Below, in pieces: positions 24,694-36,085 of a stretch of 64,000 nt of DNA. Source of the DNA: Augochlora pura. Taxonomy: Eukaryota; Arthropoda; Insecta; Hymenoptera; Halictidae. Made by a program: the position numbers and the translations under genes. Within the stretch, counting starts at the first letter, position 1. Every line of letters starts with the position of its first letter. The stretch lies in the NCBI RefSeq assembly GCF_028453695.1, contig NC_135776.1:7076663-7140662 (forward strand), given 5' to 3'. Under the pieces are notes generated by a model, which was given only the letters and a program-made list of their open reading frames with translations, had not been told where the DNA came from and ran no database searches.

Positions 24694-24854
24694 CCCTTTG
24701 TCCTCGAAGCCATTTCAACTAGAAATCTAAAATAATTTTTTCGGCTTCGTGACACATGTAACAGTTAAGCGTTGGCAATATTTATAAAAATAATTTTGAA
24801 ATGTATCGCAACAATTTTAATGGCGCCGCAGAGTCGCCGCTCGAGTGCAAAGGG
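24694..24854. mobile_element. MITE family A, copy A2 (inverted)
   Basis: Flanked by TTAA at 24690-24693 and 24855-24858. Ends CCCTTTGTCCTCGAAGCC and, inverted, CCCTTTGCACTCGAGCGG. In orientation it is opposite to A1. Length 161 bp, shorter than most A copies, implying an internal deletion. Confidence 0.82.
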
Positions 24855-24858
24855 TTAA

Positions 24859-26180
24859 CTGTTTGTTGCAGGCATTAAAATTTAAATTGTAATCTAGAGA
24901 TTACTTATAGAGAATTAATAATTTAATAACTATGTGTATATATTTCATATTATTACAGAATCTTCTTTTTACTACAAATAATCCAAATATGAAATTACAC
25001 TACAGTAGATTATTCCGCGGTAATAATTATATTGTACTTCATTAACACAGAATTTAATGTGATTGAAGAGAACATGTACTAAAACCCTTCATGGAGGAAA
25101 AAGGAATTTTAATTCATTTTAATCGTTTTCTTTTTATCCTGTCTCTGTGAAATGCTTCAATTAAATTAATTCAAAGAGAATTATATGTGAAACTTACAGA
25201 ATTTCAATTAGAATGTAGTTGTATAAAATAGAATTAGGAAATCTAAATTTATTGGTTAATCGGGGTATGAATTTAGTAAACCATTATCAAATCTTAACTA
25301 ATATTATAGTGCTATTTGTTCAATAATTTAAAGATTAAGTTAAATTAACTATTAAGTCTATTATCTTTTATTTATCTCTCCCTCTATTACAGTTTTTATC
25401 ATTTCGATGCAAGCAGTCATATAATCAGAATAATTGTATTTTGTATTTTGTTTTAAAAGCAAGTAATTAATAGAATAAAATTGAGACAATAATTACAACA
25501 AGTAAAAATGTATATGTTAGTGTCTGTAATTATAAAAATAACTCAAATTGAAAGCTGTACCTTCCATCAATATAAACTATATAATAGTACAGTAATATAT
25601 AATATAGTATAATACTACAGTATAGTACTATACAATAATAATATAGTATATAATAATACATCAATGTCCCAGTGCAACAGCAAAGAGAGTATAAAAGAAT
25701 CCACTTACGAACGATCTTGTAAATTATTATTACCAAACCCGATCATTTACTACCGATTACACAGATCATAGACATTTATAAAATGATGGTAGAAAACCAA
25801 TGGCCGTCATATCGACTTAAATACAAGTATTACTCTACATTGAGTCACAAACTCGTACTCACATCCTCCAATATTACTTTCTCATTAATTTCTCCACAAG
25901 CGCATCTCCAAAAACAAATACTTGAAAACCGGCCCAATTAATCAACTCTTTGCTCGGTTGTTTCGCGATTAATTTATATTGTAGAGCCTCTAGGACGAGG
26001 CCAAGTCAACACGCTATAGTCATTTTGTCCCGAGCTGTTCGCAGCTTTACGAGCGCGCCGTAAACTCGATGCCTTTGGTTCTTTGCTTGCGCGGATCTAA
26101 TTGAGAACTTCCTGTGTGCCAATAATATCGCGACGCCGGAGAAAAAAAGGTACAAATCGTTTTCGAGACGGGTGCGTGCG
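24859..26180. other. AT-rich stretch, GC-richer at the end
   Basis: AT-rich, with a TAATATAGTA-type low-complexity region at about 25560-25660. From 25990 the composition turns GC-richer. No gene seen. Confidence 0.5.
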
Positions 26181-26184
26181 GAGA

Positions 26185-27095
26185 GGAGACTGTCAAGAGA
26201 GAGAGAGAGAGAGAGGTAGAGAGAGGGAGAGAGAAGGAGAGGGTGGATAATAGAGTAAAAGAGAGAGAAATGGTAAAATAATGAGAGACAGTGATAAAGG
26301 GTAAAGGAGAGAGAGAGAGTCAAAGAGTAAAAGAGAGCGAAAGAGTCAAAGTATAACAGAGCGAGAGAGAAAGGAAGAGCGAGAGAGAAAGGGAGAGCGA
26401 GAGAGAGAGAGAGAGACAGGGTAATGTAAAAGAGAGAGAAATTGTAAAATAATAAGAGACAGAGAGAAGTTGTAAAAGAAGCGATAGAGTCAAAGAGTAA
26501 ACGAGAGCGAAAGAGTCAAAGCATAACAGAGCGAGCGAGAGAGCGAGAGAGCGAGAGAGAGAGAGAGAGAGAGAGAGGGTAATAGAGAAAAAGAGAGAGG
26601 AATTGTAAAATAATAAGAGACAGAGAGAAGGTGTAAAAGAAGAGATAGAGTCAAAGAGTAAAAGAGAGCGAAAGAGTCAAAGCATAACAGAGCGAGAGAG
26701 AAAGGAAGAGCGAGAGAGATAGAGAGAGAGAGAGAGACAGGGTAATGTAAAAGAGAGAGAAATTGTAAAATAATAAGAGACAGAGAACAACTGTAAAAAA
26801 GGACGAGAGTGAAAGAGTAAAAGAGAGCGAAAGAATTGAAGCATAACAGAGCGAGAGGGAGAGAAAGGAAGAGCGAGAGGGAGAGGGTAATATCCTAAAA
26901 AAGAGAGAAACAGTCAAATAATAAGAGGCAGAGAGCAACTGTAAAAGAGAGCGAGTCAAAGCGTAAAGAGAAAGGGAGACAGAGTTGCGAGGAGGAAGAG
27001 AAAGGGTTGAAAGAGCGAAAGAAACAGTGAAAGAGTATAAAAGGGGGAGGGGGGAGAAAGAGACGGACAGAGAGGTGGAGAGAAAGAGAGGCAGA
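26185..27095. repeat. Purine-rich GAGA region with higher-order repeat
   Basis: Beyond simple GA repeats, a longer module recurs about every 170 bp: GTAAAATAATAAGAGACAGA, then TCAAAGAGTAAA(A/C)GAGAGCG, GTCAAAGCATAACAGAGCGA and GGTAATGTAAAAGAGAG. About four to five diverged copies are visible. The 240-codon minus-strand frame here is Ser/Leu-rich translation of the repeat. Confidence 0.8.
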
Positions 27096-27573
27096 AATTG
27101 TGTGTGGCCGTGAACGTCAGTATGAATAATTGTTATTACCCGGAGTGGAGAGAAACCGCGAGACAAAACCGGAAGTACACTTGAGTAAAGTGGATAAGCG
27201 TAATGGTGCGTTGTGCACACAGAGGGCACATGCGCTAGTGTTATCAAAGGGGTGCGTACACCGTATAAATTCCTGCCGGTGTGTGTGTGCGTGTGGAGGG
27301 GAGGGGTGGGGCGGGATAGTGCTGTAAAACAGCGAAAAAACTCAAGAAGAATATTGCGTGCCGGGGGTCGCATCAGTTTGCGGTCACCCGACGGAATGTA
27401 TTACACTTATTTATTCCGGCCCGTGCGCGCATATTCGAAACCGCAGCCAGTCATACGCGAGACAGTGCGACCAATGTCCGCGGACCGGGTTTTGGAAAAA
27501 TAAGTGCGGCTTTCGCGGAACAATCGACCATTTTCTTCTTGACATAACAATAGCAATGATAATAATAGTAATG
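27096..27573. other. GC-richer block with a segment shared with 29.88 kb
   Basis: AAAGTGGATAAGCGTA (27187-27202) and TGTGCACACAGAGGG (27216-27230) recur with similar spacing at 29876-29925. A TG-rich stretch follows at 27280-27310. Overlapping + strand frames are not recognised. Confidence 0.4.
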
Positions 27574-27577
27574 TTAA

Positions 27578-27819
27578 CACTTTATCGACCGGTCATCCGG
27601 TCGTAAAAATTTTCGTTTATATTTTGATTTTATTTAACTTATTAATTGCGAAAGGTATTTAATATTTATATAATTTATATAATAATATTGAAGCTTGCGG
27701 TTCAATTTAACACAATTATCTCAATAATAGATAACAAATTAAGGGTTACTATGGCAACCGATTCACAGGCTACCGATCGGGGAGAAAAGCCGATTTATAT
27801 GCTACCGGTCGATATAGTG
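27578..27819. mobile_element. MITE family E, copy E1 (TTAA-flanked)
   Basis: Flanked by TTAA at 27574-27577 and 27820-27823. Ends CACTTTATCGACCGGTC and, inverted, CACTATATCGACCGGTAG match in 15 of 16 bases. Length 242 bp. The CAC start and TTAA target again fit a piggyBac-type non-autonomous element. Confidence 0.8.
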
Positions 27820-27924
27820 TTAATATTAGTAGTATAATAATGTAATCATGAGTTGCGAATAAAGTGACAGTATTTTTAAATTCTTCTAACACATTTACTG
27901 TCGATAAACAGCCATTAAAAGTTA

Positions 27925-28375
27925 AAGCCTCACATAGTTAAAGCAAATTAATTAATTAAAGCGAAAGTAGAAAATTAATATTTATTATAGGGGGTGGCAT
28001 TAGAACTCTTTCGCCTTCGAAACATCCTAGTCAAATTCGATTTGTGAAAATATATTACAATAAAAATGAATGTTCAAGATTGACAGAAATTAGTGTCACC
28101 CATATTTGGATAACGGTGGTGCTTAAACTTTTAATATAAAATAATATAAATGATCAAATTCAGCGTAAACACTCGACTACTAAAATCACTACATAGGTAA
28201 AGCAATTTAATTAATTAAAGCTAGAAAGTTAATATTTGTCATAGGGGGTGGCATTGGAACTTTTTCTTTCATTAGAACTCCTCTTCAAATATATTGCAAT
28301 CAAAATGAATTTTCAAAATAAATCAGAAATTGTCACCTATATTCGACTAACGGGGCGCTCAACTTGTTAATATCT
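27925..28375. repeat. Tandem duplication, about 257-bp period
   Basis: Two diverged copies share ACATAG(T/G)TAAAGCAA, TTAATTAATTAAAGC, ATAGGGGGTGGCATT, ATATATT(A/G)CAAT and a TGTCACC stretch. The copies start near 27925 and 28183. Confidence 0.8.
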
Positions 28376-28529
28376 TTACTTTGCATTTCTCAATAAAAAG
28401 AAAATTAAAAACCCTACAAATAATGCTATCGAAAAATTGCAATATTTCAATAATATGCAGTAGTTACATTTTAATTACATAATTTAATATCGTCGTAACA
28501 GAGAAGCGACGATCTTCGAAGATGTAATA
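28376..28529. other. AT-rich spacer
   Basis: Nothing recognised between the duplication and element D1. Confidence 0.4.
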
Positions 28530-28533
28530 TTAA

Positions 28534-28758
28534 CCCTTTGCGGTCGTATTAAATTTACACATAAGTCATGCCGGCCGTAATTAATTTTCTTTCAGTACAC
28601 AGTAATAAGATAACAATAATAAAAGAAGGAAAAACAACATTTATTAACTCCGTTTGAATGTTTAGACATATGTTTTAATTTTATGTAAAAATAAAAGAGA
28701 TGAAAACAGATAAACAAATTGCTTTCGTGGCTGAGATCAAACATAGGACCGCAAAGGA
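28534..28758. mobile_element. MITE family D, copy D1
   Basis: Flanked by TTAA at 28530-28533 and 28759-28762. Ends CCCTTTGCGGTCGTATT and, inverted, TCCTTTGCGGTCCTATG. The interior aligns with D2 at 32576 (for example TATTAA(A/G)TTT...ACATA and GTTTTAATTTT). Length 225 bp. Confidence 0.85.
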
Positions 28759-28762
28759 TTAA

Positions 28763-29620
28763 CAATACCAATTTTCGACAACCGCGAAGCATCGTAAAAT
28801 GTTAGTTAATCAACGATTCGCGCGACACCGAGAACAGAGACACATCCGAATATGGAAAAGTAAAATAACCGGACGCAAATGAGGAAAGCAATATAACGAA
28901 CAGTACCCCCGTCCCCCTAAGTGCCGTGTAACATTAAACGTTTTCTTTCTTATTACGCTGGGAACGTGCGAACACGCAGTCTGTTAACATGTTGTAAAGT
29001 TTACGATCGCTAGAAATCTTTCGGTAAGCGCGAATAGGGTAGTTTGGCCGGGGAAACGGTAAACTTAAACTGCCATAAGGTTATGGCGTGCAGGTGGAAT
29101 GTCTTTATGCAGGAAACGTGTAGGGGATACTCTAGGGGCATTTGATGACACCTGATGCTTTGCTTGAGGATCTCTTACCTCGGAGAGGGGGGGAAGAAAG
29201 AAAAGCCGCATCTTTGTTCGCGGATAAAGGATGATTTTCTTTGTGCGCCATTGTCTTACTAATTAAGAAGATCGGGACGATAACATTGCATTACATTTTT
29301 ATTTAGTCTCATTATTAACACTACTTCGAAATACTTCACACTAATATTTCATCTAAAATAATAATAACAGGTAAATATATATAACAATAATATTAACAAA
29401 AGGAAATAAATATTTTTAATACACGATAAAGGAGTAACAAATTATTATTTGCATTTCGCCTAAATAGAAAAGTAATATTTGTCTTGCGAAATAGAAATAA
29501 AAACTAAACTTTTACCGGCGAACTTTGACATAACTTTAACAAATAAATTATTCGTATCTTTTAATTGAATTAAAAAAGAATTAACTATACTTGTAATTTG
29601 TTACTTATTATTTCAAATAA
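28763..29620. other. GC-richer then AT-rich stretch
   Basis: Unique GC-richer sequence to about 29280, AT-rich after that. No gene or repeat that I can support. Confidence 0.45.
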
Positions 29621-30125
29621 AATTCACCTAGCTCTTGTATGATTTATTAATAGCATCGTCAACGTCGTATAAATAATTGCGAAAGCTGTGGAATCTGGAA
29701 AAATTGTTACAGAGAATAATTTTCCGCTCTCCACGAGTTTAAGTATTAATCGAATAGAATGTAGGCCGCGTGAAAGTCGTATAACAGAATAGCATCGTGC
29801 GGAGGGATTATTTTCCTCGGTCGGCGGAACCTGTAAGACAATACTGGAAAGTGTGTTCGCCACTCGAAGGAAACCAAAGTGGATAAACGTACCGGCGCGC
29901 GCGCGATGTGCACACAGAGGGTCGTGCATGCTGCATTTAAACATACAGCGAACCGCGTTGTGCATCGTGGAAATCCCGAGCGGACAAGAGAAGCGATCGC
30001 GGTCGCTTCTTCCTGCCGGTTCACAAGGTTTTGAAAACTTTAAACCGTCGCGCCGGCTGCTCGTATTTCGACGGCCGGCGAAGCGCAAAATGATACACCT
30101 GCGCCCGAGATTCGCGTAACGTTAG
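29621..30125. other. GC-richer block with open frames on both strands
   Basis: A 154-codon minus-strand frame (29624-30088), a second minus-strand frame and a + strand frame all overlap. None has a domain I know, and the simultaneous openness points to base composition. The segment at 29876-29925 is related to 27187-27230. Confidence 0.4.
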
Positions 30126-31222
30126 ACATCGAACTATTCTGCGTCGTGGTTGCATCTTCTTTTTTTTTGTTCTCCGGCATAAAGGTAAAAGATGCGGCTT
30201 CGATCTTTTGGGTTTTGATTTTTGTTATTTATGTTCGCGTGAACGACTGATTAGGAGTTAATTATTTTTTAAGTTAGATATTTTATACCGTATGTATTTA
30301 AATTAATAGACATTTTTATGCAAAATAAAGGTGGTGTTAATTTTTTAATAATTGAAATAGATTTTTAGTTTTGTATTTATGTCACAGATACAAAAAATTG
30401 CAGTCTGTTGATTAGTAATGCACAAATTGCACACGAATGCTGCATTGTTTTTGTTTAAGATATTTTGGTATGCTATATTACATTGTGCATAATATAATAC
30501 AATGAATCTCAACATGACAAGTTTATGGTTAAATTAATTGTGAATAAGATTACACTGTTATCTGGATATAAAATTAAAGGCAGCAGTAAATTGCTTGAAA
30601 TTGCATTGATTATTTCTATATAATTGACACCACTCTACAATATTAGTAGAATTGCAGTATGAATAATTCTATATTTATGCACTACATTTGAACAATTAAT
30701 AAATGATACCAAACTGTAAGTGTAACATTTTCGAAAAATTTCTTGAGACATATTAAATTATATAGAATTAATCGATCATAAATGAAAAATATAAAAGCAA
30801 ACCTAATCAACCAATAACGAATAAACGACATAATACTCTAACCACGACTGATGGTTAATAAGTAACTGACACTAAAAATAATATAAATTATCTACCTAGC
30901 TTTAGGTGAAATAAACTATTTAATTTTGCTCAGTGTTCCAATTGTTTTGATTTGTATGAATATATATATTTATTGAATCGAAGTATAAAAAGGCGATGTT
31001 ATGTCTGCCTATTATACATATATCTTTGGTATAACTATGTATTTCTGATCAATAAACAGAATGGTTAAATTAACCAATGCCGAATAAATTACGCCGAATG
31101 GAATTTGAATGCCAGTCTATTAAAAAAAAACTCCAGCAATTTTACAGTGCAGTATCAAACACAGATAAAATGTTAAATTATTCGAAAGAATAATTATTAC
31201 GAGAAAAAATTATTATGATCGT
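30126..31222. other. AT-rich stretch, nothing recognised
   Basis: No tandem array, element end or coding-like frame that I can support. Confidence 0.5.
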
Positions 31223-31522
31223 GTGTTTCTTGTTGTTGCGAGCCGCCTTACGCAAGTCACATCGGACATTGACATTTATAGGAGGGTACTAAAAGGTTGC
31301 TTCGCCATTGCTGGGCAGAGCGTTTTAATAATATTCACGTTTTACACCTCTCCCGTTCGCAGTTTATTATCACCACGTTTCACCTATTTCGACCTGACAA
31401 CTACAAGCTCCGTAGAAATATCGACCGGAAAACAAAAACTAGAAAGTATGTTCATTTATAAAGCTGCTTTTATGTTCATCCTTCTGGAGAGGATTTTAGT
31501 GCGGCAATTAAATCAGATGTGA
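31223..31522 (+). other. Orphan open frame, probably not a gene
   Basis: Ninety-nine codons are open in moderately GC-richer sequence within AT-rich DNA. The frame begins with GTG rather than ATG and internal methionines are late. The peptide has hydrophobic stretches (SVLIIFTFYTS, AAFMFILLERIL) but no motif I recognise. It could be an exon fragment of a membrane protein or chance. Confidence 0.15.
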
Positions 31523-31861
31523 CGTTTCTATATCTGCGAAGCACGTGACATTTATATCTTTCTTTTTACAGTTTTGAAGCATTACTCACTATTTAGATTT
31601 CATTGAAACGAGAAATTCAGGTCACTTCATTAGTTTATATTTTATTACCGAATCGTAAGTGTAATTATATAAGTAACTATACCCAACGTTTAATTTACCG
31701 ATTTTACAACAGCTATTTTAAACGCGAGAATTAATGGTTCAGAACTTCGTATAACCTGGTTCAAAAATATCATTTATAATACGTCAGGTTATTTATTTAT
31801 AATTATTATTTTCAAGGAAATCGTCAAATTTTCCTTACACAGTTATTCAAAATTCTCTTAA

Positions 31862-32097
31862 CCCTTTGCAATAGTATGACGACTCCGTGGCGCTATTAAA
31901 AATTCCGTCACGGTTATAAGTAATTTCATTGATAAAATTTGTTTATATTTAAATAGTTGTTGAAAGCAAAATTGTTGCACGAATTAAAAAATTCAATTTC
32001 ACATGCATAAAATACGCTAGATTGTATAAAATGGAAAAATCGTGGATCAGAGAATTTACATTAAATATTGCGTTGATTCATCTTCAAATGCAAAGGG
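31862..32097. mobile_element. MITE family A, copy A3
   Basis: Left TTAA at 31858-31861; the right flank reads TTGA, a one-base change. The left end CCCTTTGCAATAGTATGACG with GACTCCGTGGCGC and the right end (inverted) CCCTTTGCATTTGAAG are diverged family A ends. Length 236 bp. Looks older than A1 or A5. Confidence 0.7.
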
Positions 32098-32223
32098 TTG
32101 ACAGGTTTCTAATTGTATTATTTTTAAGCTTGATTAAAAATTCTCCCCTTTTGCTACAGCGTGTTGCATGCAATTCATTAGCGAACGATGCTGGAAAACA
32201 AAGTCGCTCCATGTAGGGGACGG
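32098..32223. other. Spacer before the hairpin
   Basis: Short unique sequence; nothing recognised. Confidence 0.35.
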
Positions 32224-32306
32224 CTTTTGATATCGACACCTTCGACCAAACCACTTGTAACACTTTCCCCCGTACGAGTTTTGGTCGACGGTGTCGATAT
32301 CAAAAG
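32224..32306. other. Near-perfect hairpin, 27-bp arms
   Basis: The left arm at 32224-32250 (CTTTTGATATCGACACC, then one base, then TCGACCAAA) pairs with the right arm at 32280-32306 with a single mismatch and a 29-base loop. Such a stem is far longer than chance would give in a short interval. No TTAA or TA duplication is obvious, so it may be a structured RNA such as a microRNA precursor, a cruciform site or the core of an unknown inverted-repeat element. Confidence 0.75.
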
Positions 32307-32571
32307 ATATCGATACATCGTCCAGTAATTTTGTTCGCAGCGTTATTTTGGTAACGATGCCGAGAAACAAGAATAATAGGGAGTCGGTTAACGAACCTCG
32401 TGAGAACGAGACGTTATATATCGCGAAGCCTTATCTATATCGCAGCGCCACGATTACACGAACACCCACGTGCAATATAAAGTCACACGTTTCTGTAATA
32501 TAATTTCGTTTGAGAATTATTCGTGAGGTGTTAATATAGCAAGAGTGCAGTTATATTATTCTGGGTATTGT
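32307..32571. other. Unique spacer
   Basis: Moderately GC-rich to 32490, then AT-rich. No gene seen. Confidence 0.4.
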
Positions 32572-32575
32572 TTAA

Positions 32576-32795
32576 CCCTTTGAAGTTGTATTAAGTTTGT
32601 ACATAGGTGTCATGCTGGTCGGAATTTATTTTCGAGTAATAATATAATATAAAAAATATAATATGCAAGATTGAGGAGGAAAAACGAAAATTATTCATTA
32701 CTTTTTAATGTTTTAATTTTCTATAAAAGTAAAAGAAATAAGAAAATAAATAATGTGGTTTTGGTGCCTGAGAATAGACATATAACTCCAAAGGG
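32576..32795. mobile_element. MITE family D, copy D2
   Basis: Flanked by TTAA at 32572-32575 and 32796-32799. Ends CCCTTTGAAGTTGTATT and, inverted, CCCTTTGGAGTTATATGTC. Interior homologous to D1. Length 220 bp. Confidence 0.85.
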
Positions 32796-32799
32796 TTAA

Positions 32800-33590
32800 T
32801 ATGCATTGTATTTTAATTACGTAATGATGTATTTCTTATTGAATTCATTTATAAATACGTATATGAAGAATAATATTAAATATAATTATTCTACTATATA
32901 TGTTTAATTATATCACTGAATATATTACTTTCTTGGCGACAATGAAATAATATTTGATTTTAATAAAGACTACTGGTAAAGTTCATAATACTTCATGACA
33001 CGTTTTAAAATAATAGAAAATTATCTTTCATCTTCACAGTTAAAGAAAATTCAAATACATAAAATTGATCATAAAATTTACTTGTAAAATGTTCATATTT
33101 GAACAGTCAGTGATGAGATAGAAAAGAGTAATCTAATTTAGATCAGTGCCTATATAGTAAATAAAGATAATAAATCGGTGTCTGTAGGACAAAACAAATT
33201 TCTAACAAGATTAATAATATTTATTATTTATAAATAATCTATTCGATTATTTTATCTTAACCAAATAAAGACAGAGTTCTGTTATGAAATTTTTCTGTTA
33301 ATTATAACCAAAAAATTGTGATGTCCACAATCAGCGATTACAGTTGTTCTCCATTACTTATTCATTAACAATTGTCACTTGATAATTTAGTAATCGTGAA
33401 CATGACTTCGCCTCAGTCGTAATCAGATTACTTTTCACCTAACTCTATGTCAAACTAGTCAAAACAGTTTCCAATACCTTCGAAATCCCTTAAAAATCCG
33501 ACAATCAAGCGCATTGTCCATTTTCGACCCAGTTCACTCGCCTCATTCTACCGCTATGAAATCGATCACCGAGTCCTAGCACGAGGCAAA

Positions 33591-33594
<4 letters not shown>
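32800..33594. other. AT-rich stretch, GC-richer from 33.45 kb
   Basis: No repeat or gene recognised. Confidence 0.45.
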
Positions 33595-33641
<47 letters not shown>

Positions 33642-33653
33642 AGAGAGAGAGAG
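33595..33653. repeat. GA microsatellite
   Basis: Nearly pure GA repeat with two AAG interruptions. Confidence 0.95.
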
Positions 33654-33892
33654 TGGTGGGTACAAAGGAAACGTAGTCAGACGTCCATCGAGCGACTGTC
33701 TTATTTATCGGCCGGAACGTCTGAAAATTTCACCGGCGTCTCCGGCGACGGCTGCCCGGGGTGCCAATTAAATTCTCATGGATTTCTTGTAGGCAGTCGA
33801 CAAGGAGCTTCCTTCGCTGCTTGCGGAAAATACCACGAAAAGATGCTTTCAAAGTCCTTTAACAAAACGGGAGCGTGGCGGGGAACCCGCGT
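33654..33892. other. GC-richer spacer between two GA repeats
   Basis: Unique sequence; nothing recognised. Confidence 0.4.
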
Positions 33893-33901
33893 AGAGAGAG
33901 A

Positions 33902-33946
<45 letters not shown>

Positions 33947-33957
33947 AGAGCGAGAGT
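33893..33957. repeat. GA microsatellite
   Basis: Nearly pure GA repeat to about 33940, then imperfect. Confidence 0.95.
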
Positions 33958-34195
33958 TCGAGTGGCACGACGAATCCACGACGGAGAGCCATTACTACGT
34001 TCTTTGCCGGGGAAGTAATGTGTTATTGAGAAGCTACCAGGTGTAACTTATGCCTCCGCCAAGGCTCGAGAGTTCATATTGTACCTGGAGTTCCTATGAA
34101 GTGCTCCGACAATAATGGCCCACCCTTTGTGCACGATGCTCTATTGATGTCGAGAGGAATTCCGTAACGTCTGCGACCTGGAAGCACCAAGTCTC
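33958..34195. other. GC-richer spacer
   Basis: Unique sequence with no supported gene. Confidence 0.4.
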
Positions 34196-34770
34196 TCTCC
34201 TTCTCTCTCTTTCTTTTTTTCACGTTTCTCTCTCTTTTTCTTTTTCACGTTTCTCTCTCTTTCTCTTTTTCACGTTTCTCTCTTTATTTTTCACTCTTCC
34301 TTCTCTCTCTTTTTTTGCTCTTTTCCTTCTGCTATTTTTCTCTGTTTATTTTTTCTTCCATCTGTATCGTTGTCTTCCTCTTTTTTTATTATTTTGGGTT
34401 ATTATTTCTTCTTTAAATTTTCTTGGATTTTTCTTTTCCCTCTCTCCCTCAATTTTCTCGCTTTCCTATTTTTCTATGAATTTTTTCGCTTTTCTATTTT
34501 CTTTGTCTTTAATTACAAACTTTTCTATCCTTTTTCTCTATTACCTCGTTTATCTATATCATCTCTCTCTTTCTCTATTTAAGTATTTCATTTTTATTTT
34601 CTCTTTCCATTTTTCCGCTCTACTATTTTTCTGTCTATTTATTTTCCGGCTACTCCATTTCCTGTCTTTCCTATAATTTTTCTCTATTTTTTCATCCTTT
34701 TCTCCTTCCTATCTCCTTTACTTCCCTTCTCTTTCGTTTGTCTTTACCCTCCCTCCTCTCTCTTCTTGAT
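34196..34770. repeat. Polypyrimidine tract with CACGTTTCTCTC repeats
   Basis: About 570 bp that is almost all C and T. The first part holds three copies of a roughly 33-bp unit including TTTTTCACGTTTCTCTCTCT; the rest is irregular TTTTCT sequence. Hydrophobic + strand frames here are composition effects. Confidence 0.85.
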
Positions 34771-35814
34771 AAAGAATTATTCGAATAATACACTCGAATA
34801 AAGAATTATCAGATAAAATAACGTCTGACGAGTAATACATAATATTTACTCGAACATAGTGAATTATGTTCTAAAAACTATTAATATATAATTAACACAA
34901 GTAGCAGTATATAAGTTAACAATGGCCCATCTTACATAAATCTTGATTCAGCACAATTCGAATAATGCCCATGTCCGTAGAAAAACTTTTCATATCACGG
35001 TGATCCTCCAACTTCTCCCGTCCCTCCTTCCGCACCCTCCCTCTCCCCTATCTTACCCCCCTCAGATCCCTGTCAACATCTCAACCCTCCGCCATACCTC
35101 GAGCTCACCTGGAGTATCTGGCTTTCTTCTAACCCAGAAACATCCAGGTTTCCGCCGCGGCGAGGCAGTTCCAGGATGGAAACGAGGATCGTATGTGGGT
35201 TGGCCTTCATTGTGGGCATACACACAACAGCCGAGTTACCTTCTTCCAGTCCCACCTGGATCTCTCTCGAGATTCCAACCCCCCGACCGCGATAGAGTCG
35301 GCAGTCGGGGTCGATCGAATTTTGGACTGCATTATCTGAGGGCTCGTTAAAAGACTTCGGTGGGGTTTTTGTCCGCGGACACGCCGTGGCGAGATCAGCC
35401 TCGCGTTCCTCTATTGTCGACAGGGTCGAGGGTGACCAGAGCCTCGTTACAATGGGCTGCCGTGGATCCCAGGGGGCTGCCGCTGCCGTTGCGGCTGCTG
35501 CTACCCCGGCTCCACTGTTCGACGAGCACGGAAAGCGTCCCCCGGCTTCGTAAAAATAAGTCTTGAGAACGTCATTCAGGCCGACTCCTGCGGCAAAACA
35601 TCGGAAGACGTCGGCAAGATTTACTCAAGTGCGACTCTAGCCACCTTAAGGGCTCGGGGCTCTTCTCTCTTGCAAAGTACCCGTGCACCATCCTACCACG
35701 AGATACATTCTTATTCGGAGACTGCGGATTTTTCGAGCAATATGGCGGCCTCCGATGCTTTCCGGTTGACGGAGTGTCGCTTATTCGGATTTATTTTTCT
35801 GTTACTATTTTTAG
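34771..35814. other. GC-rich block, no gene identified
   Basis: A pyrimidine-rich run ending CCCCCCTCAG at 35066 resembles a splice acceptor and is followed by an open + strand frame to 35350. The peptide is unrecognised and the opposite strand is also open, so I do not call a gene. CTG/GCC-rich sequence lies at 35460-35520. Confidence 0.35.
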
Positions 35815-36085
35815 GGTTTTCTTCGAGATTTGCGATGTTTATTTTCTGAGGATTTTTTGGAGATTTGCGATGTTAATTTCTCGAGGATATTTTGGAGATT
35901 TGCGATGTTAATTTTCTCGAGGATTTTTTGGAAATTTGCGATGTTAATTTTATCAGGTTTTTTGGAGATTTGCGATGTTAATTTTCTCAGTTTTTTTGGA
36001 GATTTGCGATGTTAATTTTCTCGAGGATTTTTTAGAGATTTGCGATGTTAATTTTCTCAGGTTTTTTGAAGATTTCTGATGTTAA
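35815..36085. repeat. Minisatellite, about 35-bp unit, eight copies
   Basis: Copies of GGAGATTTGCGATGTTAATT followed by TTCTCGAGGATTTTTT, with small indels. The first and last copies are the most diverged. Confidence 0.9.

Noticed and set aside
26651..27373. 240-codon Ser/Leu-rich minus-strand frame
   Set aside because: It is the translation of the GAGA region; the strand has few stop codons because of base composition.
29624..30088. 154-codon minus-strand frame
   Set aside because: Overlaps open frames in other registers on both strands; no domain recognised; starts in AT-rich sequence and crosses a composition boundary.
34943..35350. 135-codon + strand frame after a good acceptor-like tract
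   Set aside because: Pro/Ser-rich and unrecognised; the opposite strand is also open; no convincing donor.
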